A stretch of DNA of 13,933 nucleotides, taken from contig DAOWIM010000087.1 in assembly GCA_030640905.1 (NCBI GenBank), positions 1-13,933 of the forward strand, given 5' to 3'. The notes under the pieces are model-generated. The model saw only the letters and a program-made list of their open reading frames with translations. It had not been told where the DNA came from and did not search any database. A program made the translations under genes and the position numbers. The DNA comes from a bacterium (lineage in GTDB: Bacteria; Zixibacteria; MSB-5A5; GN15; FEB-12). This document shows, piece after piece, positions 7,695 to 13,933 of this stretch (positions are counted from its first letter, which is position 1; the number at the start of each line of letters is the position of its first letter).

Positions 7695-9427
7695 ATTTTC
7701 GCCTGCTGATCAATCTATTCGCGTGGCTGACAGTTCTGGCCGTTGTTATTTATGCGGTTCTGTATGGTGGGTCTTCTATCGATCAACGCACGAAGGTGAT
7801 CGAAGTAAGCGCCCGTTCATCCGAAAGGGGTATCGAGGTCGGCGGTAAGATGTCAGGCGACTATGATACTATCGACGACAAGACGATCTTTCAGATCGAA
7901 CCCGAGTCGGCTGACGAAGCTACCGAGCGAAATAGCGCCGATCCGGAAGCGATCGCATTGAGTGATTCGGCAGCTTTTCTCATGACCCTTCAGGACTATA
8001 CAGGTGCCAAACGATTGCTTGTCCGGGCACTGCAAATCGACTCCACCTATGCCCGCGGCTGGTACAACCACGGCGTGGCCAGTCAGAACCTGAATCGATA
8101 TGGCAACGCAATAAAATCGTATGAGACCGCCTGTCAATTGCGCCCGCATTATTACAAGCCTGCTTACAATCTGGGAGTGTTATATTCGAGGATCGGCAAG
8201 AACCGCAAGGCCCAGGAATGGCTCAGTAAAGCCGCTGAATTGAACCAATCTCGGATTTCGGCGCCGGCACATTATAATCTGGGGATTGTCTACAAGCGCT
8301 TAGGCAATTCATCCGGTGCGGAAACAAGTTATCATGAGGCAATACGGTTGCGCCCCGACTATGCGGAAGCGCATTACAACCTGGCAATGATACTGATGGA
8401 CGGTCAGCGCCATGATGAAGCCATTGAAGAACTGCGTAAATCAATTTCGTTGGGCTTCACCAAGCCCAAGGCGTTTAAGCATCTGGCCTTTTGCTATAGC
8501 GAAACAGGAAACGATTCATCCGCTGCAGCCAGTTATCAGACTGCCGCTGTGTACGATTCGACCGACGCCCAGACATGGTTTAATCTGGGAGTTGTCTTTC
8601 GTCGAATGAACTTACCCGACAGTGCCGTTGCGGCCTACAGGCAGGCATTGCAAATAGACACCAGTATATATGAAGCGCATTTTAACCTCGCTTTGGCATA
8701 TGCCAGTATCGATCAGCCCGAAGTCGCACTGGAACACTACCGTCACGCGACGGCCATCAACCCAAGCTACACGCGAGCTTACTACAACGCCGCCCACATT
8801 TATTCCGAGCTCGGCCAACTTGATTCCTCAGCGGTGTTTTATGAAAGGGTCGTTGAACTCGATCCGGAGAACAGTAAGGCGATGTTTAACCTGGGACTGA
8901 TTTACACCAAGCTGGAACGCCACGCCGAAGCTGTTAGAATTTACGGTCGCCTTGTCGATCAGGACCCGGTGAATACAAAAGGTCTTAATAATCTGGGTGG
9001 AGCCTACCGACGGATGCGCGAATATGACTCCGCGTTTGTATACTATGACCGTCTGGTTGGGCTGACCAGATCGTCAAGCGCCTACTTCAACCGCGCCAAA
9101 GTATATGATGATCTCGATTCGGTAGCCGCAGCGAAACGCGACTATGCAGTTGCCATCGAACAGCGGTCCGATTATGCCAAGGCATACCACAATCTTGGTG
9201 TTCTGGAGAAGAGGACTGGCAATCTTTATGAAGCGGTGCGCCGGCTTGAGAAAGCGGTGAGCCTCGAACCGAGCAATTGGAAAAGTCACTGGATTCTGGG
9301 GCAGGTGTATGTAAAGCTGGGGCAACTAAAAGAAGCTCGGGAAGAGTATACCATTGCGGCTCTGGCCAAACCTGAATCGAAGCGCTTCTGGCGCCTTTAC
9401 GAAGAAATCTTTGAACCGACAAAGTAA
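7691..9427 (+). CDS. Membrane-anchored TPR protein
   Basis: This 578-residue protein has one N-terminal membrane helix (about 6-25) with no good cleavage site. An acidic, probably disordered linker follows (about 45-90). About fourteen canonical 34-residue TPRs run from about 93 to 570 (repeated W/YNLG...Y..LG....A...Y..A..L.P). It is most simply a scaffold tethered to the inner membrane. A periplasmic location is inferred from the surrounding genes, while the charge pattern around the helix is ambiguous. The ATGA overlap (7691-7694) with the ATP-grasp gene indicates coupled translation and suggests a shared complex. Its repeats are regular, unlike the looser ones of the 3677 gene, so the two TPR proteins are not simple duplicates. 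Confidence 0.9.
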   Translation: MNFRLLINLFAWLTVLAVVIYAVLYGGSSIDQRTKVIEVSARSSERGIEVGGKMSGDYDTIDDKTIFQIEPESADEATERNSADPEAIALSDSAAFLMTLQDYTGAKRLLVRALQIDSTYARGWYNHGVASQNLNRYGNAIKSYETACQLRPHYYKPAYNLGVLYSRIGKNRKAQEWLSKAAELNQSRISAPAHYNLGIVYKRLGNSSGAETSYHEAIRLRPDYAEAHYNLAMILMDGQRHDEAIEELRKSISLGFTKPKAFKHLAFCYSETGNDSSAAASYQTAAVYDSTDAQTWFNLGVVFRRMNLPDSAVAAYRQALQIDTSIYEAHFNLALAYASIDQPEVALEHYRHATAINPSYTRAYYNAAHIYSELGQLDSSAVFYERVVELDPENSKAMFNLGLIYTKLERHAEAVRIYGRLVDQDPVNTKGLNNLGGAYRRMREYDSAFVYYDRLVGLTRSSSAYFNRAKVYDDLDSVAAAKRDYAVAIEQRSDYAKAYHNLGVLEKRTGNLYEAVRRLEKAVSLEPSNWKSHWILGQVYVKLGQLKEAREEYTIAALAKPESKRFWRLYEEIFEPTK

Positions 9428-9434
9428 TCCACAC

Positions 9435-9440
9435 AAGGAG
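9435..9440 (+). promoter_or_regulatory. Ribosome binding site deciding the start of the barrel gene
   Basis: AAGGAG at 9435-9440 lies 2 nt before a GTG (9443) and 5 nt before an ATG (9446). Only the ATG has workable spacing, so the gene is started at 9446. Confidence 0.75.
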
Positions 9441-9445
9441 AAGTG

Positions 9446-10546
9446 ATGAAGCATTTTTTGCCAACCTGCTGCCTGCTACTGGTGATGGTCCTTACCTTGC
9501 CATCAGCCGGTTATTCAACAACAAGGGGGCCCGAACTGAAATTCGACTTTCTGAGTTTGTATGAGTCCAACATATTCCATTCCTACGAAGATAGTCTCGA
9601 AACCGGTTCCATGGTAAGTTATATCGATGCGAGGGCGAAATGGCGCTTCAAATCCTCTTGGCAATTTCGTCATGAAATTATGGGATATGCTGGTATCGAC
9701 TATTATCCGTCCTACACGCAGCGTAACCGGTCGTCGTTCGGCGTTTCCTGGGAGCCAACCTATAGGTATAACCGGAAAGGTCGCTTTGTGGGCCATTTCG
9801 ATCTGTCTCACCGTAACAAGGACCTGATCGACGACAGTGGTCAGACCTTGACCCGAACGTTTGAGAAAACTGTTATCGACCTGGAACTGACTCACCGCTA
9901 CGATTTTGGAAACATCCGACTCGAGCAAACGGTCGGCTATTTGAATTACAACTATGATGAGTTTCCTGGGCTGACTTCCTATGATTACAACAGTCTCACC
10001 GGATCTTTTTGTGCTAGATGGGAATTTGAGGAAGCCTGGCGACTGGAGGCAACGTTTAGTTCAGGTAAGCGCGATTACGAAGAGCGGCCCACGTATACGG
10101 TGAGTCTCAGAACAAGTGGTCCCTCCGAGATCAGAACCTTCCGAGAAAACGCAGCGGTCTTGAAGCTGAGGCGAGAGATTGCCGACCGCCACAAAGTATG
10201 GGCTTCGGTTGAATATATCGACCGGAGCGAGAACTTTGAAAACTTTTATGGCTATTCATTCTGGCAGTATCGCGCCGGAGTGTCAGTTGAACCGACGGAG
10301 CGCCTGAGGATGCGCCTTACCGCGAGATTCAAGAATAAGGACTATCCCAACTACTGGACCGGTGACATCGGGTTGCTCAACAGGGTTTACATTGATTACA
10401 CCGATATCAAGTTCAAGGGTCTGTACGCGCTGAGTGATTTGGTGGCTATCACTTTCTACTTGCGTTCGTATAAGAAAGTCTCGAACGACCCAGACTTTAC
10501 CTATACAGACATCACCGCCGGAGCAGGGTTCAGCATTGACTATTAG
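9446..10546 (+). CDS. Outer-membrane beta-barrel protein
   Basis: This 366-residue protein has a signal peptide (MKHFLPTCCLLLVMVLTLPSAG, cleaved near residue 22-24). The mature part is rich in alternating polar and aromatic or hydrophobic strands (RFKSSWQFRHEIMGYAGIDYY, for example). Its last strand ends GAGFSIDY, with a C-terminal aromatic residue as used by the BAM machinery. I infer roughly 14-18 strands. No conserved plug or enzyme motif is visible, and I cannot name a family. It follows the TPR gene by 18 bp and precedes the operon terminator, so it is the last gene of the operon. It likely provides the outer-membrane end of the system, as a pore, anchor or substrate receptor. Confidence 0.85.
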   Translation: MKHFLPTCCLLLVMVLTLPSAGYSTTRGPELKFDFLSLYESNIFHSYEDSLETGSMVSYIDARAKWRFKSSWQFRHEIMGYAGIDYYPSYTQRNRSSFGVSWEPTYRYNRKGRFVGHFDLSHRNKDLIDDSGQTLTRTFEKTVIDLELTHRYDFGNIRLEQTVGYLNYNYDEFPGLTSYDYNSLTGSFCARWEFEEAWRLEATFSSGKRDYEERPTYTVSLRTSGPSEIRTFRENAAVLKLRREIADRHKVWASVEYIDRSENFENFYGYSFWQYRAGVSVEPTERLRMRLTARFKNKDYPNYWTGDIGLLNRVYIDYTDIKFKGLYALSDLVAITFYLRSYKKVSNDPDFTYTDITAGAGFSIDY

Positions 10547-10595
10547 ACAATCACATATCTGCTAATCAGTATCTGATCACGAGGTGAGAATATCC

Positions 10596-10632
10596 GAGCC
10601 ACGCCAGCGAGAGCGGGTGTGGCTCTTCCTTT
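10596..10632 (+). terminator. Rho-independent terminator of the operon
   Basis: A 10-bp stem pairs gagccacgcc (10596-10605) with 10616-10625, including one G-U pair, around a 10-nt loop. The run ttccttt (10626-10632) follows. It sits 50 bp after the stop of the barrel gene on the same strand. Confidence 0.75.
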
Positions 10633-10702
10633 GGTAGCCTGCAAATCTGCTCCCGAAGCGGGTTAACCACGCTCTGTTACCAGCCGGACGGGAAAAAACA
10701 AA

Positions 10703-10745
10703 GCTCCCCCGGTTGGACTCGAACCAGCGACCTGCTGATTAACAA
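10703..10745 (-). pseudogene. tRNA-Asn(GUU) 3' half fragment
   Basis: Read on the minus strand, this gives an anticodon loop with GTT, a 5-nt variable loop AGGTC, a T-arm with TTCGAGT, the acceptor 3' strand CGGGGGA and discriminator G, all at standard spacing. The T-stem has one C-A mismatch (positions 50/64). On the 5' side the anticodon stem pairs at only three of five positions, and no acceptor 5' strand (TCCCCCG) exists. The tRNA is therefore broken at the anticodon arm, a common crossover place for tRNA-targeting integrases. A T-rich run follows its 3' end on the minus strand. Confidence 0.7.
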
Positions 10746-10788
10746 TAGGCCGCACCTAAGAACGTCCCTAACTGCCTCCGGCCTCATT

Positions 10789-10956
10789 TTTTCTAACAAT
10801 TTTCTAACAGCGAACTACGCTGAACTTGCTTGTACTTGCACGAACTTGCCCCAACTTAACCGAACTTCATCTTTGTAAACCCATGATATTAAGCGTAATA
10901 CACGCTCTTACAAGAGCTTGGCCAAAATAGCGGTCGGCGAATCCCTGCCTCTCCGC
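10789..10956 (+). repeat. 168-bp dispersed direct repeat, copy 2
   Basis: This is the gapless partner of 1301-1468 in the same orientation. It carries the duplicated ttttctaac left end, the 10-bp phased array (10812-10871), a 5-bp hairpin agcgt/acgct (near 10892-10906) and the tRNA-Ser-like tail, here with a complete CCA ending at 10958. The hairpin keeps pairing in copy 1 through G-U pairs. No open reading frame covers it. Confidence 0.85.
10812..10871 (+). repeat. Six 10-bp phased units (copy 2)
   Basis: The decamers gaactacgct, gaacttgctt, gtacttgcac, gaacttgccc, caacttaacc and gaacttcatc repeat the array of copy 1 at the same phase. Confidence 0.65.
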
Positions 10957-10958
10957 CA
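10938..10958 (+). pseudogene. tRNA-Ser-like 3' tail with CCA (copy 2)
   Basis: The 3' side of the T-loop and stem plus the acceptor 3' strand (ctctccgcca) of a tRNA-Ser-like gene are present, including the encoded CCA. The expected ggttc before it is replaced by ggtcgg, and no upstream tRNA body exists. Confidence 0.65.
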
Positions 10959-10962
10959 TTGA

Positions 10963-10985
10963 TTTCCTAACAGCGAACTACGCTG
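10963..10985 (+). repeat. Partial third copy of the repeat's left end
   Basis: The text tttcctaacagcgaactacg, then ctg, matches the left end of copy 2 (10801-10823) with one extra c. It starts 4 bp after the tRNA-Ser-like CCA and then diverges. About 145 bp further on comes another tRNA 3' end, so a degraded third unit of similar length is possible. Confidence 0.6.
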
Positions 10986-11100
10986 CAGCACACGTACTTA
11001 TGTAGTTCTTGTTCTCCGACAAGTGTGTTTTGTGAACGGAATTTTCGTTTATCCGGCCCAATTCATGGACTAACACTATCCATGTATAGCCGTGGTTTAA

Positions 11101-11130
11101 GGGTCGGGGGTTCGATTCTCCCCACCTCAA
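11101..11130 (+). pseudogene. tRNA 3'-end fragment, identity unknown
   Basis: A T-arm with stem ggggg/ctccc, loop ttcgatt and acceptor strand cacctca plus discriminator a is visible (T-stem 11106-11110, acceptor 11123-11129). Folding upstream gives no anticodon stem, and no tgaggtg 5' acceptor strand is present. The CCA is absent. It is therefore a remnant of a tRNA 3' end. Confidence 0.6.
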
Positions 11131-11289
11131 TTTATTGCAGAGTAGTTGACAGACAATGGCCGGATCAATCGTTTCCTTTTCATCCTCAGCCGACAAGATC
11201 TCCTCGCGAGGGTCGGCGTGCTCCCTCAAGACGAGAATCGCTACGTAAGCAATCACGGGTGCGGACAATGCTGCCCCCACGATAAGCAA
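11131..11289 (-). pseudogene. Weak candidate small membrane protein or remnant
   Basis: Reading from a TTG at 11289, the minus strand encodes about 53 plausible residues: one hydrophobic helix (LLIVGAALSAPVIAYVAILVL), then an acidic and basic tail. The frame then runs on through the reverse complement of the tRNA 3' fragment, giving the well-known spurious text RWGESNPRP, and stops at 10978. There is no Shine-Dalgarno sequence and an in-frame stop lies just upstream. It may be a C-terminal fragment of a lost gene. The natural end is unclear. Confidence 0.2.
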
Positions 11290-11293
11290 ACGT

Positions 11294-11337
11294 GGTGTTC
11301 ATAACACCAATGAGAGAGGGAGTCTCATAATTGTGAG
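11294..11337. promoter_or_regulatory. Two adjacent short palindromes
   Basis: ggtgtt/aacacc around a 3-nt spacer (11294-11308) and tctca/tgaga around a 6-nt spacer (11322-11337) are both perfect inverted repeats, 13 bp apart. They could be operator half-sites or small hairpins. No promoter is evident beside them. Confidence 0.25.
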
Positions 11338-11356
11338 AGGTATCCAATGATGTCGT

Positions 11357-11671
11357 TTACGGCTCAATCTTCTGCATTAGGCATATGGACAACTTGTCTG
11401 CTTCCGCCGGGAACCCTTTCACGGCTATAAAATCGCCGATAGCGAAGTCCGCAAGAGTTAGTGGCTGGCCGTCCAGATTTAAAAGTGCAGTCTGAAGGCA
11501 GACATTTCCGATCCAGAACGGACCGTCGAAAGTAACAATCCCCCAGTTGCGGAACTCGTCTCGTAAGGCCCGCTGGAGTGCTGGCCTCCACAGGGTATTT
11601 ACCCACCGATGAGCGATATATGCAACGAGGGAAATGCCTCTGCGCCGGTTGACACTTCCCTCGCTTCCCTC
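11357..11671 (-). pseudogene. Start-less C-terminal remnant, DUF5666-like
   Basis: On the minus strand the frame is open from a stop at 11672-11674 to a TAA at 11357-11359 (about 104 codons). It contains no ATG, GTG or TTG except near its end. The last 60 residues read like a real beta-rich domain (GIVTFDGPFWIGNVCLQTAL, then LADFAIGDFIAVKGFP). The order 'T......dg..l.laDf.iGD.i.vkG' is that of DUF5666-type OB-fold domains, a family I assign tentatively. The 5' part is missing, and the histidine-kinase promoter occupies the truncated end, which suggests that a rearrangement removed it. The overlapping minus frame ending at 11364 has worse amino-acid composition and looks like a shadow. Confidence 0.45.
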
Positions 11672-11678
11672 TTATATT
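11649..11678 (+). promoter_or_regulatory. Sigma70-type promoter of the histidine kinase
   Basis: A perfect TTGACA (11649-11654) and TATATT (11673-11678) are separated by 18 bp. The start point would fall near 11684-11686, only a few bases before the ATG at 11690, so the mRNA would be leaderless or nearly so. Confidence 0.55.
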
Positions 11679-11689
11679 ATGAAATAAGA

Positions 11690-13444
11690 ATGGATAATCG
11701 AAAACCAAGAGCTAAGACCGATCCTGACGTCTCCAAGCAGCCCACAGACTTTCGGGATCTATCCAATCGGATACTGGAACAGGCCGATAGCGGTATCCCG
11801 CGAGCCCTGTTTCTCAAAAAAGTATCCCAAATGGTGATCCAATTCAGCGGGTGCGATGTAGTTAGAATGGTACTGTTCAAACGCAACCGACGATACCGCT
11901 GTGAGTTAAATCGACACATGAACCAGTCTTTCAGGTTTGAAGAAACATCTCCGGTGAGTGATCAGAGCGGTGAATGCACGTGGAGTTCCAGCAACGACAG
12001 CGCTCTGGATCAGTTGTGTAGTGATATTGCGAGCGGACGCTTCGATTCTTCTTTATCATGGTACACAGAGAATGGCAGCCTCTGGCTGGGCGATATTACA
12101 GATCAAACAATTCCAGGCCTTCAACCAATGGACTCGGGCGAGGGGTTAGGCATAGGTGTAAGTAAGGGTTCCCATTCTTTGGCTTTGATTGCGGTAGAGG
12201 CTGGTCTGCAACATATTGGCCTACTGGAGTTGGAGAGCATAACCCCGGACTTCTTTACTGAGCAACAAATCGAATCGTATGAATTTGTAGCCCAGACCTT
12301 GGGAATTGCCCTCGCTCATCGTAGATTGCAGGAAGCGTTACGGGAACGGGTGAAGGAACTGACCTGTCTTTATGGTATTGCCAAGGCCGTTGCGCAACCC
12401 GGGATATCGCTGGATGAGGTCTTACAGAAGACAGTAGAGCTACTCCCACCCGGTTGGCTTTATCCGGACATTTGCTGCGCTCGTATTGTTTTGGATAAAC
12501 GTGTCTACACTACCAGCGGTTATAGGAAACCAGCCCACAGCATGAGAGCCGACATCACGGTAGATGGGAATAAGCGAGGCTCCATAGAAGTGGGTTATGT
12601 CTGGGAAAAGCCGCAGCTTGACGAAGGTCCTTTCTTAAACGAAGAGCGCCATCTCATCAACGCTATCGCCCGCGAAGTATCTAACATTGTCGAACAGAAG
12701 CAGGCGGAAGAGGAGAAAGTGATGTTACAGGAGCAACTGAGGCATGCTGACCGCCTGGTGACAATTGGTCAACTTGGAGCCGGATTAGCACACGAACTGA
12801 ACGAACCGCTGGCTAATATTCTCGGGTTTGCCCAATTGGCAACCAAGGATCAGGGTTTGAGGGGCCAGACAAAACAGGATATAGAAAAGATAATTTCAGC
12901 GTCTTTGCATGCCCGTGAGGTGATAAAGAAGCTCCTTGTGTTTGCCCGGGAGACCTCCCCTGAGAGAACTTATATAAACCTCAGCGCTATGGTGAAAGAT
13001 AGCCTCTACCTCCTTCAGTCCAGATGTTCCAAGGCAGGGATCAAGTTATCTTGTAACACACCGGCCGATTTGCCGGAGATTATGGCAGACCGTTCGCAGC
13101 TTCTGCAGGTATTGACTAATCTGGTTGTAAATGCTATACAGGCAATGCCCCGAGGTGGCCACCTTACAATCACAACCGCCCACAATGACACTCACGTGCT
13201 GTTGATTGTTGAGGATACCGGAACTGGCATGAGCGACGAAGTAAGGGAGATGATATTCGATCCATTTTTTACAACCAAGGATGTTGACCAGGGGACGGGT
13301 CTTGGTTTATCCGTCGTTCATGGAATAGTTTCGTCTCACAATGGGACAATTGAAGTGGAAAGCGAAATAGACCGGGGCACGAAGTTCGTAATTCGATTAC
13401 CGGCAGAGACAACCACGAACAGTAAAGAGGGTAAGGATGACTAA
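11690..13444 (+). CDS. Cytoplasmic sensor histidine kinase with tandem GAF-like domains (NtrB/ZraS type)
   Basis: This 584-residue kinase has no membrane helix. In order it has a GAF-like domain (about 30-215), a second GAF-like domain (about 222-335; ELLPPGWLYPDICCARI, then GPFLNEERHLINAIA) and a short coiled coil. HisKA follows with His368 in GAGLAHELNEPL, then HATPase_c (about 465-573) with N-box Asn481, DTGTGM from Asp509, the F-box FDPFFTTK, and GTGLGL from Gly535. All catalytic motifs are intact. It should autophosphorylate His368 and pass the phosphate to Asp58 of the next gene product. An in-frame ATG at 11609 would lengthen it by 27 residues. I prefer 11690 because the promoter boxes lie inside that extension and the extension looks non-domain. 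There is no Shine-Dalgarno before either start. The signal is unknown. Confidence 0.93.
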   Translation: MDNRKPRAKTDPDVSKQPTDFRDLSNRILEQADSGIPRALFLKKVSQMVIQFSGCDVVRMVLFKRNRRYRCELNRHMNQSFRFEETSPVSDQSGECTWSSSNDSALDQLCSDIASGRFDSSLSWYTENGSLWLGDITDQTIPGLQPMDSGEGLGIGVSKGSHSLALIAVEAGLQHIGLLELESITPDFFTEQQIESYEFVAQTLGIALAHRRLQEALRERVKELTCLYGIAKAVAQPGISLDEVLQKTVELLPPGWLYPDICCARIVLDKRVYTTSGYRKPAHSMRADITVDGNKRGSIEVGYVWEKPQLDEGPFLNEERHLINAIAREVSNIVEQKQAEEEKVMLQEQLRHADRLVTIGQLGAGLAHELNEPLANILGFAQLATKDQGLRGQTKQDIEKIISASLHAREVIKKLLVFARETSPERTYINLSAMVKDSLYLLQSRCSKAGIKLSCNTPADLPEIMADRSQLLQVLTNLVVNAIQAMPRGGHLTITTAHNDTHVLLIVEDTGTGMSDEVREMIFDPFFTTKDVDQGTGLGLSVVHGIVSSHNGTIEVESEIDRGTKFVIRLPAETTTNSKEGKDD

Positions 13445-13933
13445 CTCTGAGAAAAGGGACCATATCCTTGTTGTAGATGATGCCCTGGAGACACTGGAGG
13501 TGCTCCAGCGAAACCTGACTTCCAAAGGGTACCGGGTATATACGGCATCGGGAGTAGAAGAAGCGCTCCGGATTCTGGATGCGGAACCAATTGACCTCGT
13601 TATCACGGATTACAAAATGCCACGGGTCAGCGGCATGGACTTGGTCAGACATGTTCGCGAGAACCTCAAGGACGCTGAGGTTATGATGATTACCGGTTAT
13701 GCTTCAATTAGCGGGGCAGTTGAAGCAGTCAAGTATGGAGCTGAGGACTACCTGGCTAAGCCGTTCACTGACGAAGAACTTTTTGATGCAGTGAAACGAG
13801 CTTTGGATAAGCTCTATGCTCGACGAGCAACACACCCCCGATCAGACAAGAAAACCTCTGAATCGTATGGTATCCTGGGAGAATCAAAGGCGATAAAGAA
13901 AGTTTTTGATGCTATCAGTAAGGTTGCTGCAAC
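13437..13933 (+). CDS. NtrC-family response regulator, 5' part
   Basis: The gene runs off the right edge, with 165 codons visible. The receiver domain (about 8-125) has the acidic pair Asp14-Asp15, phospho-acceptor Asp58 in VITDYKMP, Thr86 in MITGYAS and Lys108 in LAKPF, so it is complete. A linker is followed from about residue 143 by GILGESKAIKKVFDAISKVAA, the opening of a sigma54-interacting AAA+ domain (usually '..G.s..m..v...i..vA'). A DNA-binding HTH is expected beyond the window. The ATG overlaps the kinase stop by 8 bp and follows agagggtaagg, so the two are translated together as a two-component pair. The target genes are unknown, and I saw no clear -24/-12 sigma54 promoter in the window. 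Confidence 0.93.
   Translation, partial: MTNSEKRDHILVVDDALETLEVLQRNLTSKGYRVYTASGVEEALRILDAEPIDLVITDYKMPRVSGMDLVRHVRENLKDAEVMMITGYASISGAVEAVKYGAEDYLAKPFTDEELFDAVKRALDKLYARRATHPRSDKKTSESYGILGESKAIKKVFDAISKVAA

Noticed and set aside
9443..9445. GTG as the start of the beta-barrel gene
   Set aside because: It lies only 2 nt from AAGGAG. The ATG 3 nt later has proper spacing.
10703..10790. Complete minus-strand tRNA-Asn
   Set aside because: The T-arm, variable loop and anticodon loop fit, but the anticodon stem has two mismatches and no acceptor 5' strand exists.
1301..10958. A complete integrative element bounded by att sites
   Set aside because: There is no integrase, excisionase or mobility gene between the repeats, and the gene content looks like ordinary chromosomal envelope genes.
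10978..11130. Minus-strand protein tail containing RWGESNPRPLNH
   Set aside because: This text is the known false translation of a tRNA 3' end read backwards, not a gene.
11609..11689. N-terminal extension of the histidine kinase from an upstream ATG
   Set aside because: The promoter boxes lie inside it, it has no ribosome binding site, and its residues do not resemble a domain start.
11364..11708. Minus-strand frame of 114 codons with an ATG
   Set aside because: It is rich in Arg, Cys and Ser with no domain pattern, and it overlaps a better-looking start-less frame and the kinase promoter.

Overview
The window most likely comes from a Gram-negative, didermal bacterium of the FCB group, perhaps a Zixibacteria-like lineage. 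The grounds are a secreted protein with paired dockerin repeats of the 'NVSDVTYLVSYLFG' type, CarboxypepD_reg-like modules on exported proteins, long TPR proteins, an outer-membrane beta-barrel and an NtrB/NtrC-type two-component pair. This placement is inferred from protein style, since no marker gene is present.

Layout. Positions 2-796 hold the 3' part of an HD-GYP-like signalling protein whose metal-binding motifs look degenerate. A gene-poor stretch of about 900 bp follows and carries the first copy of a 168-bp repeat ending in a tRNA-Ser-like 3' tail. Next is a lone exported helical protein of unknown function (1704-2792). From 3096 to 10546, six genes on the + strand form a probable operon: a secreted CarboxypepD_reg/dockerin protein, an exported CarboxypepD_reg/TPR protein, a transglutaminase-like domain fused to seven membrane helices, a RimK-related ATP-grasp ligase, a membrane-anchored TPR protein and an outer-membrane beta-barrel. 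A hairpin terminator at 10596-10632 closes it. Genes 2-5 of this set are joined by 4-10 bp overlaps.

Downstream (10.7-11.13 kb) is a cluster of tRNA 3'-end fragments, Asn-like, Ser-like and one unidentified, around the second copy of the 168-bp repeat. Then comes a start-less minus-strand gene remnant. Last is a cytoplasmic sensor histidine kinase overlapping by 8 bp with an NtrC-type response regulator that runs off the window.

The main biological point is the 3.1-10.5 kb operon. Its products can be placed in the cytoplasm (ATP-grasp ligase), inner membrane (transglutaminase/7TM), periplasm (TPR proteins), outer membrane (barrel) and cell exterior (dockerin protein). This looks like an envelope-spanning peptide-ligation or modification system built on the known ATP-grasp plus 'inactive transglutaminase-7TM' pairing, with unusual partners. 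The substrate and product cannot be read from the sequence.
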